This document shows positions 52,757-64,000 of a stretch of 64,000 nucleotides of DNA, one piece after another. How positions within the stretch are numbered: position 1 is the first letter of the stretch; every line of letters starts with the position of its first letter. The position numbers were made by a program, and so were the translations under genes. Source of the stretch: Ichthyophthirius multifiliis (taxonomy: Eukaryota > Ciliophora > Oligohymenophorea > Hymenostomatida); NCBI RefSeq assembly GCF_000220395.1, contig NW_004086164.1, positions 61,256 to 125,255 of the forward strand, written 5' to 3'. Under the pieces are notes generated by a model. The model was not told where the DNA came from and ran no database searches. It saw only the letters and a program-made list of their open reading frames with translations.

Positions 52757-53102
52757 AAAATAATTTATTTTTTAATAAATTTATATTAGATAGAAAAAAC
52801 AAGAAAATATCATAAAAAAATAATAAACTGAATTATATAAATATATTAAATATTTTAATAAAAAAAGTTAAAATTAAACAAAAAATTAATTTATTTTTAA
52901 TTATAATTTATGTATAAAATTATAAAATAAATAAATAAAATAATTTTATAATGTAATATATATTTATATATTATATTTTTATTTTATTTTAATAAAAAAA
53001 TAGGTAACTAAATATTTATTTTTTAATATGAAAATATAATAAAGGAAATAAGAGATAATTTTATTTTAAATATATTTCTTTGTAAAAATAAATAAATCGT
53101 TT
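52757..53102. other. AT-rich gap between convergent genes
   Basis: About 350 bp of A/T-rich sequence between the Piwi gene and the sorting receptor gene. Nothing was seen. Confidence 0.6.
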
Positions 53103-54945
53103 TCAAGCTTAATTTTATAAATCGTCCGGATTTTAAAGCATCATATTATCTTATAACATATTTAATTTATCAGATTTTCCTTTTTATGTTTAAGAATTAT
53201 CATTAATTTAGAAATATTAACTAATAGCAGTATTAACTTACTATCCAATTTCTTATTTTATTTCCAAATTCATCAATCTTTTATAAATAAAGAAAATAGT
53301 AGCCATAAGTAAAAGTAAGGATCCACCAATAACAATATACCAACCTAAATGGAAATCTTAAGCTTAATCAGAATCATAATCTATAAAAAAAAATATATTT
53401 AATTTAGAATAAAAAAAATAAACCATGTTTAAATTCTACATATTTATCGAATGAATTAAAACAATTTAAGGGTTAATCAATAAAAGCGTCACATATAAAT
53501 TCATATATAGGTCCTTCAGCAGTAATATCACCCTAAATTATAATAATAATTAAAAATATATATATAAATATAAAATTATAATATATATATATATTTATAT
53601 ATATATATATATATATATATAAATATATTTTTATATTATTTACTCTAAAGAAATCTTAATTGACAATAAGTGCAGGGAAAATATCTACTTCTAATTCAAA
53701 GAATGTTAATAGTTCTGCACTAAGAATTTTATTATCATTAACAGCATAATTAATAGGCTAATATCCTTACTTAATAAATGATTTTTCAAATTATAATTTA
53801 ACTGCCTCTATTTATTCTTCCTTAAATCCCACATTTTCCATACTTTTATAAGAACATATTTCTAATTCTCTCGCACTTTTAGAATTTAAGCATACATCTC
53901 CGAAATCAATTGCATAATCCCACCACAATTTCGGATATAACTTTGAAATAATAATCTATCTTAAATCTTCTAATACAACACTACTAGTGAGTTCATCATT
54001 ATCCTTCAATTCAGGAGAGCAATATCTACCATTAGAGACACAATTATCTTTTGTTAAACTATAGAAATTTTCTCTTGATTCAATGTCATATGTGAGTGCA
54101 AAATGTACTTAGAATTTGATATTAAAGCCCTCTAATTAGATTGCATCGTAATGTTTTTTAAAATTTTTAATAAATTAATATGAATCTTAATCTAAAGAGC
54201 TCATCCAAAAGACAACATTTATATTATTTGCTTCTTTATGCTTTTTTTTTTTTTTTTTTTTTTTAATTTTTTTAATTATTTACTTATTCAAATTCTACTT
54301 TTATATCAACTTTTTAGTTTGGATTTTGTAAAATAAAATTTTGGATTTATTCACCATTACTTTTGTTTATAAATAAGGTACTTATAACTAAATGTTTTCC
54401 AGTATGATCATCCATTAAAATAATATCTTATTCAGATTCATTATCATAATTATCATATATTATTAATAATCCCACTCCAGCTAATTCAGCGTTTTTCGCT
54501 TTAGTAACAAACGAACAGTTTCCTCTTTATATTAAATATATAGACTATTATGAAAATCCTTATGTTTCTTAATTAGAAATTGACTTTTTTTTATTATTTA
54601 TTTTTTTAAAATAAATATATATATATATATATATAAATATACTTAAATTTCCTAACATCCATCGGATATTTAATCTTTATTATTTTTTTAATAAGGAATT
54701 TATATAGTTCCAGTAATAGTTTGTCCGTACGGTTAAAATCCGAAATTAGCTAAAGAATAAGAAACAGTTTCTCCTTTTTTTTTATTGTTATATAAATATT
54801 TTTAAACATAAATATATTTATGTATATTTTATTAACCTATTTTTGCAATTAGCGATTAAGGCTTTAAAATTGTTAATTTACATTCTAATTAAATTATTAA
54901 TATTGATATTATTGTTATTATTGTAATAAAATGTAAATTTATCAT
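53103..54945 (-). CDS. Vacuolar-sorting-receptor-like type I membrane protein
   Basis: ATG 54943-54945, TGA 53103-53105, several short introns. N-terminal signal peptide (MINLHFITIITIISILIIQL), then a protease-associated domain with LIQRGNCSFVTKAKNAELAG and VGLLIIYDN. The following lumenal part matches plant-type VSRs: VVFWMSSLDQDSYQFIKNF, PKLWWDYAIDFGDVCLNSKS and INYAVNDNKILSAELLTFFE. One transmembrane helix (GWYIVIGGSLLLLMATIFFI) and a ~70-residue cytosolic tail rich in Gln/Asn/Asp complete the type I layout. It should bind soluble cargo and carry it to lysosome-like compartments (family knowledge). The EGF repeats of plant VSRs are reduced or absent here, as seen in other ciliates and apicomplexans (inference). 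Exon joins are approximate. Confidence 0.88.
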
Positions 54946-55056
54946 TAATTTAATAATAATTATTTTATTTATTTAAATAAATGAATATTTTTTATTTATT
55001 TAATTAAATAAAAAATTATTTTTAATTTTAAAAATAAAATAATAAAAGAATATATT

Positions 55057-55102
<46 letters not shown>

Positions 55103-55871
55103 TATATAAATTAATATTTATACATATATAATTTTTAATTTATATATATATTTATATTTTAAAATATTATTTTTATGTCTAAAACTAAAATAAAAAAAAA
55201 ACAAAAATTAATTATATATTTATATTTTTTTTTATTTTTAATAATTATATTTTTTTTGAATAATTAATAAAATATATATAAATGAATTTAATTTAATATT
55301 TTTCAATTATGTTTATAAAGCTATAATTTTTATTTTTCATTTAAATAATAGTTTTATTATATTAATTTCATTTTTTTATAATAATATAATCTTAATTTAT
55401 CTAATAAATACTTATTAAATATACTATTTACTTTATTTTTCATTTTTTTTTATTTTAGATAGATCTATTATAAAAACATACAGAAAAAAAAAAAATTATA
55501 AAAAACAATATTTAAATTTATACTTATTAAATATAAAAAATTAATTTTTTAAAAATAATTAACAAAACTCTTTTTTTTATATTTTAATTTTTTCAATTAA
55601 AAAAAAATTAATAAGATTAAAATAATAAATAATTTTTTTTTAATTAATAACAAAATAAAAAAAAAAAAAATTAAATAAATAAATAATAATTATAAAAACA
55701 ATTTTTTATATATATTTTAAACAAAAAAAAACATCACAATTAAAAAAATAAAAATTAACTTATTTGTTTATTAAAAAAAAAAAAAAAAGTGTTTAATTTA
55801 TTTATTCTAAGTCCTCAAAAAAAAAAATAATAATAATAAAAAATATACAAATAAATTAAACATATAAAAAA
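54946..55871. other. AT-rich intergenic stretch with TA tract
   Basis: About 930 bp between divergent genes. TA tract 55062-55099, plus many poly-A/poly-T runs. No gene or specific promoter element was seen. Confidence 0.65.
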
Positions 55872-57815
55872 ATGTAATTGAATATGACCTAATAATTAAG
55901 AATAAGCGAAATTCTACAAAAATGCTCAACATCCTAATTATATTATTTAGATCAAATACCCAAACATGACCTTAGTTTACTTTTAATTCACCTCATTTAA
56001 AAAGAAGATAGAGAAGTAGAAGAGGAAATAAGCATAATAATATATATCATTGAATCTATATTTAAATGTTTTAAGGAGTTAAAATAGTTCATATAACCCC
56101 AAGAATATACCAAAATGGTCTATTAAATATGTATAACACTAAAACTGTACTAAATTCCCGAAGACTATACCTTATTTAAACAAAACGAGATAGAAAATAC
56201 ATTTTTTTTAATAATATAAGGTGACTTAAAAAATGAGAAAGAAGAATTTTTTTCCATTGGATCCTTTTTTGGTCAAAATATATTTTTAAAATAATAATTT
56301 TCTGAAGAAAATTATTCCCAAAAAAATACTTTAATTTCGGTTTCCTCATGTATAATTGCTAAACTGGATTTAAACGAAATCCAAAATATAATCAAAGTCA
56401 CAAAAAACAGTATTTTACTCGAAAACTTTAATAAAATAGGAGTTTTTAATGGTTAAGATCCTAATTTAGTTAAATAATATTACGATATATCTTAACATCA
56501 TTAATATTCAATGAATAATATTATATATGAGGCAGGAGAAATACCTTAATATATTTATTTTATATAAAAAGGTGAATTTTTAGTTAAAGCCAGGAAAAAT
56601 TTTTGTATAAGTGTAGATTAAATAACGTCTAATAATAATATAAACGAAGAAGATAATTAACAAAAAATAAATTAATTTAAAGACCACAGAAATTTCGTGA
56701 CTTTAAAAATTTTAAGTTAAGGCGAATGTTTTGGCGAAGAGGAAATTTTGGGAAAAAAAGGTAAAGAATTTAAACGAATATACACTATAGTATGTAATTC
56801 TAATGAAGGATTTTTATACTAGATAAATAAAAAGGATTTTTTGCGAAAAATAAACTTAAATAATTAGCTATTGAAGATTTTTATAAATTAAATGGAAATA
56901 AAATAAAAATTATCGAATGAAATAATATCTAAATAGAAAAATAAAAACAATGAAATGAACCCAAATAATCAAACAGTAAAAATTGTCAGAAATAAACTTG
57001 ATTTTGTTGATAATATATTCGAAAAATAGGACCTTTTTGACTATAATATATAAAAAAAAAATACTAAAAATAATCATATTGATTAAAAAGCCATAATTAT
57101 AGAAGATTTAGAAATTGAAAAATATAAATAATTAACAAATAATATTAATAAAGCAAAAATTAAAAACTAATAAACTACAGATAAATCTACTATACTATAT
57201 GAAGAAAATATGAAATAAAAATCACAAAAAAAAAAATCTAATCTTAAATACAGTACTATTTTTGAAGTATAATGTCTTAAAGATTTCCAAAAAAAACACA
57301 ATATACCCTACGATTAATTAAATTCTAAAAATGTATTCTCGAAATCATAATTTAATTATAACAAAATTTCCTTATCTGCTTAATCTTCTCCTTCTAGTAA
57401 ATAATAATATTAAGATACTATTGTCAGATTAAATTAATAAAAATAATAATAATTTTAATCTGCAAAAGATAGCTTATTTAAATAAACTTAATAAGGAAAT
57501 AGTTAAATTATATAACTACCTCCAATTCGTATATATAGTAATACTCAAGTTATTTAGTCTTTAAATAGTCCAAAGAATTTAAATACGAATGAGTAATTAG
57601 TATTAAATAGGGCTTATTCAAATAGTATAAAAAATACATTTAATTTTTACTTGAATACGGAAAATAATAGTAATAAATTTCATAAAGCCAGCATTTTTTA
57701 AAATAATGGTAAAATAAGATAAAAATTGTAAGGAGCAGATTTAATTAAATAGGAAAATGATAATTTTAGAAATAAAAATTTTTCAATGTCAATTCCAAAA
57801 AATAATATTTTTTGA
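55872..57815 (+). CDS. Cyclic-nucleotide-binding-domain protein, 647 aa
   Basis: Single exon of exactly 648 codons. The first ~130 residues are helical (MQLNMTQQLRISEILQKC). Two CNB-like domains follow. Domain 1 (about residues 110-200) has PEDYTLFKQNEIENTFFLII and GSFFGQNIFL in the phosphate-binding position, with Gln where Glu is usual. Domain 2 (about 215-340) has NNIIYEAGEIPQYIYFIQKG, SQGECFGEEEILGKKG and a following Arg, a better match to FGExALL..xRAA. An Asn/Asp-rich insertion splits domain 2. The last ~300 residues are low-complexity Lys/Gln/Asn/Ser. There is no kinase or inhibitor-site motif, so it is not a plain PKA regulatory subunit. It is a possible cGMP or cAMP effector for the cyclase in this window (inference). 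Confidence 0.88.
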
Positions 57816-57927
57816 ATATATATATATATATATATGATTTTAAGATAAATATTTAATTATAAATACTTTATTATAAGTTTTAATTATATATATTATATAT
57901 AATTTAACGAATTAAAAATTAAATAAA

Positions 57928-58122
57928 ATGGATTATAATTAAACAGTAGTCTTATAAAAACAAAAGATAAATATAAAATTATTCTAATTTAATTTTCCCT
58001 ATAAAATGAAATAAAAATTATAAAATATAGATCATAAACTACCCATTTATATATAGAATGTTTCCCCCATTACCCTCCCTCCAAAAAAAAATAATAATAA
58101 AATAAACAATTATAATAAATGA
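57928..58122 (+). CDS. Possible small ORF, 64 aa
   Basis: ATG 57928 to TGA 58120-58122, 65 codons. MDYNQTVVLQKQKINIKLF at the start and NVSPITLPPKKNNNK near the end. The C/P-rich patch (CCCCCATTACCCTCCCTCC in the DNA) is unusual for this AT-rich flank, which is the main reason to list it. It could instead be the 3' UTR of the preceding gene (113 bp upstream). No domain. Confidence 0.35.
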
Positions 58123-60036
58123 AAAAAAAAATATAATAAATGGAAAAAAAAAGTTTAACAATTAGAATAAGAATATTAATAATAATTAAATTATTAAATA
58201 TTTAATTTTATATACAAAAATATAATTTTATCTTAAAAGCTAAAAAATATGTAGACATTTAATTATTTTTTTTTTCTTTTTATAAAATATTAACAAAAAA
58301 TTCGAAAAACTTTCTAATTAATTAATTGCTAATTTTGCATTTTAAAATTAAAGTTTTCAGTATTTAATATTTCTTTTTTTATTAAATATTTTTTTTTTAA
58401 TATTAATATTTAAGAATAATTTAAAGTATTATAATATAATAAATAATTATATAATACTAAATTAAAAATTAGTTATATGTAAATATTAATATTTACATTA
58501 ATTCTTTTATAAATAAATAACTTTAATTTTATTAATACATATAATTTTCTAAATTATTTTATTTTTAGATTTATAGTAATGATTATTATTAATATAAGTT
58601 TAAAATTTTAATATAATGTATTTTCGATTGATTATAAATTTTTTATTATTTTAATAAATAAAATTACAATAACATAAGTATTTTTTAAAAATGCTAATAA
58701 GCTTTTAGATTTTACTATTTATTCTTTAAAAAATAAAATACTATATTAAATATTAAATTAATATATGTTAAGTAAAATATATACCAATTTAATTTTATAT
58801 GTATTAATAATATATTTAACTAATTATAAATAAAATATATAAATTAAATTAATAATGATTAATTTATATAAAAAAATAAAGTTTTCTAGAAATAAAATTT
58901 ATCATTTTTCAAAAATATAAAATTTTCAATATAACTTTAAATAAATTTGTTTTAAATATAATAAAATAAAAATTCAATATATAAATATTATTTACAAATA
59001 CTTAAATATAAAAAAAATTCATGCAATTTTTTTAATTAATAAACTATTAATTTTTTTTTAATATATAAAAAATTTATAAAATTTTAATAAGGATAAATAC
59101 ATTTACTTATAATTTTTAATTTTTAAAAACTTTATAAAAAATTTTAATTTATATTTTCTTATTTAATAACTAATTATAATACTTTTAATTTTAAAAAAAA
59201 TACTTGCAGGAAAATGTAAAAAACTACTTTTTCTTTATTTTATATAAGTTTTAACATTTATTAAAATACTAAGTTAAATTTTGAAATAAACTATCATATA
59301 TTTATATTATTTTAAATATGAAATCATTTTTAAATATTATTCTTAATTGTTTATATATACTAATATAAGTTTTATATTGTTTTATTTTAATAACTCTTTT
59401 ATTAAAGGTGTTTTCATTTCCTAAATATATTTTATTTAAATAATAAAACCCATTAATTATTATTTTATATTTTACATATGTATTTCTTCTTTATAGTTTT
59501 TTATCATATCTACATTCTATAAATAAAATCAAATACAATACAATATGTGAATTTTTTTATTAAAAGAACAATTCTCAAATATTATTTTCACATATTAACA
59601 TTTTTATTTATATTTATATTTATTTGTTTTAGTATATGAAAAATATAGATTTATATTTGTCTACTTTAATATTTTATTTTATAACAAATAATAATAATAA
59701 CTTTCTAAAAATAATCTCATTTATAAAAACTCATAATATTATTAATTATTTATTATAATAAAATAACATTCAACAATAAATATTTAAACTAAAATATAAA
59801 ATATTTTCTAAAAAAGACACTATAAATACAAAATAATAATAAAAAAAAACCTTATAATATATATATATTTTTTTTTATATATAAAAAACTAAAAGTAAAA
59901 GATAAATAAATAAAATTTCAAATTAAAATAAATAAAAACAACACTAACAAAAAAAAAAATTACATTATTTATAAATAAAATAAATAAATAAATTAAATTT
60001 AAAAAAATAATATTAAACAAAAAATAACTAAAAACT
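58123..60036. other. Long AT-rich intergenic stretch
   Basis: Nearly 1.9 kb, the longest gene-free stretch in the window. I read both strands and found only A/T-rich DNA with short low-complexity frames. Confidence 0.6.
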
Positions 60037-61104
<1,068 letters not shown>

Positions 61105-61715
61105 TAAGGTGTATTTTTACATTAATTTTTTATATTTATATATAAAATTAAGATATTTATAATAAGCTCTATATTATAAATATTTTATATAATCAAAAAA
61201 GGAAAAACTTTTTTTTTTGCAAAATGTTTTATTTTAATATTATAATATATTATTAATATATTAAAAATAAAATTATTATTTAAAATATAAAATAAAGAAA
61301 TGATATATATTATTACTAAATAGATATATATAAATAATTATATATTTATATTTTCTTATCTATATAAATTTAATATATATTTATATATAATTTTAGTTTC
61401 TTACTGAAAATTTAATTATTTAAATAAAATAAAACATAAAATTTTTGTTAAATACTAAAAATAATTGAATTTTTAAATAGAAAAATTTCTTTTTCTGAAC
61501 AAAAATAATATTTATTTAATGTAAATATAAATATTACTTTTATTTTTATTTTTATTTTTTTCGGAGCTTACCTATTTTTTAAATATTTCGTAGATTATTA
61601 TAATATTTTAATTTTATGAAAAAACACTATTTAAATAATAAGAAAATAAATAAAAAACATTTATTTTATTTTAAGAATTTTGATGAAAAATAAAATAAAA
61701 GCCTATAAAAAAAAT
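61105..61715. other. AT-rich gap between convergent genes
   Basis: About 610 bp between the phosphatase and the Asn-rich minus-strand gene. No gene was seen. Confidence 0.6.
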
Positions 61716-62900
61716 TCAATTAATATTTGGAATTTCTACAATCTAACTAAACTCAAAATTTTCTAAACTGAATTTTTATGTGTAAAAATTAAATATATTT
61801 AAAGCTAAAATTAAATCAAACCAATGAGAAAACTAAATATTTAAAATTTATTCATTATCTTAAACCAAAACATTATCAAAAAATAATAAATACTTTTCTA
61901 TATAAGGAAAAACTTTCTAAAATTAATGTTTAGTTTATTTATCGATTATTTTAATAGAATCACCCATAATAAATCCACAAGTTTTAGTCTATTTTCCCTT
62001 AATAAATATTTCATTGAATTATTTATCCCCGAGGACATCAAAAGCACCAGAATAAAATTAAATATCATTTAATTTTATTATATGTTTTAATTTTTATGAA
62101 TTTTAAATATATTTTTTTAAATCTTTCTTGTCATTTTTAGATAATGTATGCATTAAAAAACAAATATTTTCTAAATTTTAACTTGTAAATTAAGGATTGT
62201 ATTAATGTTTATTTTTATAATAATATTTTTAATATAATAAACAATTACTATTTAAAATATCTATCACTTATTAAAATCGTTCTGTTTCAATTTTTATAAC
62301 TAATATAAATTCAAATTATTAAATTATAAAGTTAACTTTGTTTAGAGTATCCATGGCTTAAAAAGCTTAGTCTTTATCTAAAAAAATAACAAATAAATCA
62401 TCTTTGTATAATACTTATTCATTTAAATAAGAATAATATTATTAGAAGTCAGTAAAATATAGTTCTTATTTTTATTAATAAGTTAAATTATTTTGTTATT
62501 CAAAATTTTATTAATGGTTTTTCTTTTTCTTTTTTTTTTATTAAAATTTTGTTATTCTAAATTATTATTATTATTATTATCATCATCATTTTATTTTATG
62601 TTTATGCTTTCATTATTTTTATTTATATTTATGTTTTATTTTATATTATTTTATTAATTTAATTATTGATTTTAATTTTATATAGCATAAAAATTATCAA
62701 ATTTTGAATATAGTATATCTTTATATATTTCTGTCTAGTTAATATTTTAATTATTTATTGAATTGTTGTTTTTATTATTATTAATTATATTTTAAGAAAT
62801 ATTATATATATCATTTATATCATCATCATTCTATAAATTTTATAAACTATAATCAATATTATAATTTTATTGTTATAAATGATATTAGTATTATTATTAA

Positions 62901-62941
<41 letters not shown>

Positions 62942-63941
62942 TTTTTTTCTAAACTTAAATTACTATTTTATTCTATTTTTTATGTATCTATTATATCATT
63001 ATTAATGCTTTTTTTATTTATATATATATTATTATTTAATAATTAATTATTATTATTTTTTTATTCAATTAGTTCTTTTACCATTTATTTTAATTCATCA
63101 AATCCTTCTTAATAAATTTTATTTTAATTTTTGATTTCCTCTATAATTTTATTGTATGGATTTATTTAATATGAATTCTGATTAATATTTTATACATTTT
63201 CATCATCATTTGTAATTTATTAATTTTAATTTATTTAATTATTTTAATTAAATATATTCTAATATTCTAATATTTAATTTTATTACGTATTATTAATTTA
63301 TATAGACTACTATTACGATTATTAAGTTTATAAATTTGAATATTTATGGCTATATTATTAATTTTATTACTAATTTTTATTAATATCTTATTATTTTTCT
63401 ATTTATCTCCTTTAATTACTATTATCTTTGTATTGTTTATAATTATAATTCTAATCATTATATTAATAATTATTATTTTTATTATAATAATAAGCCCCAT
63501 ATTCATATTTATTTCTAAAATATTATTATTTTTATTAAAAATATACTACTTAACAATTTTTTATATCTTCAATATTTATTAAAGAATATTCAATTTCTTT
63601 ACATTTAACCCTATTATTATTTTACATATTCTTAATTTCATTTATAAACTAACTCAATTTATATCTTTAAGTCGAACCTTAATCTCTATATACACTTTCA
63701 AATTCATATTCGCTAAATTCTTATCTATATGCATATAAAGTATTTAAGTTTTTGCCTTGTTTTACTTTAATTCGTAAAACCCATCTTCCTTTAATTATTT
63801 GACCCCATTTGACTAACGGAACATAGTCAACTTCTATTTCATCAGAACATTCCGGTTCAATTAATCTTTTTATACTTTTTATTTATTCATTTAATATATC
63901 CTATTCTTTTATTGTTAAATGTATCCCTTAAACTCTATAAA

Positions 63942-64000
<59 letters not shown>
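61716..64000 (-). CDS. Asn-rich protein of unknown function, 5' partial
   Basis: Minus-strand gene ending at TGA 61716-61718. Its 5' part lies beyond the right edge: an intron that fills the last ~60 bp with TA repeats ends just before about 63938. The N-terminal visible exon contains ECSDEIEVDYVPLVKWGQII and GRWVLRIKVKQGKNLNTLYA, a folded-looking patch with Trp residues. The middle is Asn/Gln/Ile-rich low complexity with an AAT repeat at 62891-62939 (Asn run). The C-terminal ~180 residues are again ordered (SGAFDVLGDKQFNEIFIKGK, then FSHWFDLILALNIFNFY). I do not recognise the family. Apparent open frames on the plus strand here (for example 63346-63582, Ile/Leu-rich) are antisense. Confidence 0.65.
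63945..63999. repeat. (TA)n tract at the right edge
   Basis: Alternating TA running to the window end, within the intron of the last gene. Confidence 0.85.

Noticed and set aside
63346-63582. Plus-strand Ile/Leu-rich 78-codon frame
   Set aside because: Antisense to the Asn-rich minus-strand gene.

Overview
The window looks like macronuclear DNA of a hymenostome ciliate. Overall A+T is extreme (about 85%). Conserved proteins read through cleanly only if TAA and TAG mean glutamine and TGA is the sole stop. Introns are short (about 40-125 nt), mostly GT-AG, and intergenic DNA is almost pure A/T with long TA and AAT tracts. The composition fits Ichthyophthirius multifiliis better than Tetrahymena (inference from AT content and code). 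There is one 21-base assembly gap (29573-29593). No telomere repeat, tRNA, rRNA, CRISPR or transposon was recognised. Standard-code ORF calls mislead here, because many open frames lie antisense to, or inside, real genes that use TAA/TAG.

Layout. 1-6 kb, minus strand: an EF-hand protein (85-1798), a short basic Q-rich protein (3552-4253) and a CaMK-type kinase (4535-5895). 7-12.4 kb, plus: a long Q/N-rich protein beginning MGN (7116-10351) and a decayed MAP kinase (11145-12420). 12.8-19 kb, minus: a long coiled-coil protein (12852-17219) and a ubiquitin-like-domain membrane protein (17538-19052). 19.4-20.5 kb: an unassigned island of higher complexity. 21-31.4 kb, plus: a 1449-residue type II membrane protein, a small Asn-run ORF, an aspartyl-protease-like protein without catalytic Asp, a deoxynucleoside kinase and a coiled-coil protein. 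31.7-39.7 kb, minus: a giant guanylyl cyclase fused to a P4-ATPase-like domain.

40-52.8 kb, plus: an SDF2-like MIR protein, a heptad-repeat coiled-coil protein, a dually acylatable IQ-motif miniprotein, a PA2G4-like protein, a kinesin and a Piwi protein. 53.1-54.9 kb, minus: a vacuolar-sorting-receptor-like protein. 55.9-61.1 kb, plus: a cyclic-nucleotide-binding-domain protein, a very small ORF and a PP4/PP6-type phosphatase. 61.7-64 kb, minus: a 5'-truncated Asn-rich protein.

The genes do not form operons; each is an independent eukaryotic unit. Themes are cyclic-nucleotide and calcium signalling (guanylyl cyclase, CNB protein, EF-hand, CaMK, IQ protein, phosphatase), the secretory and lysosomal route (SDF2-like, sorting receptor, TM-UBL protein, protease relative) and small-RNA function (Piwi). 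For the membrane protein, PA2G4, Piwi and phosphatase genes, subtracting the proposed introns leaves an exact multiple of three, which supports those models. Other spliced models are approximate.
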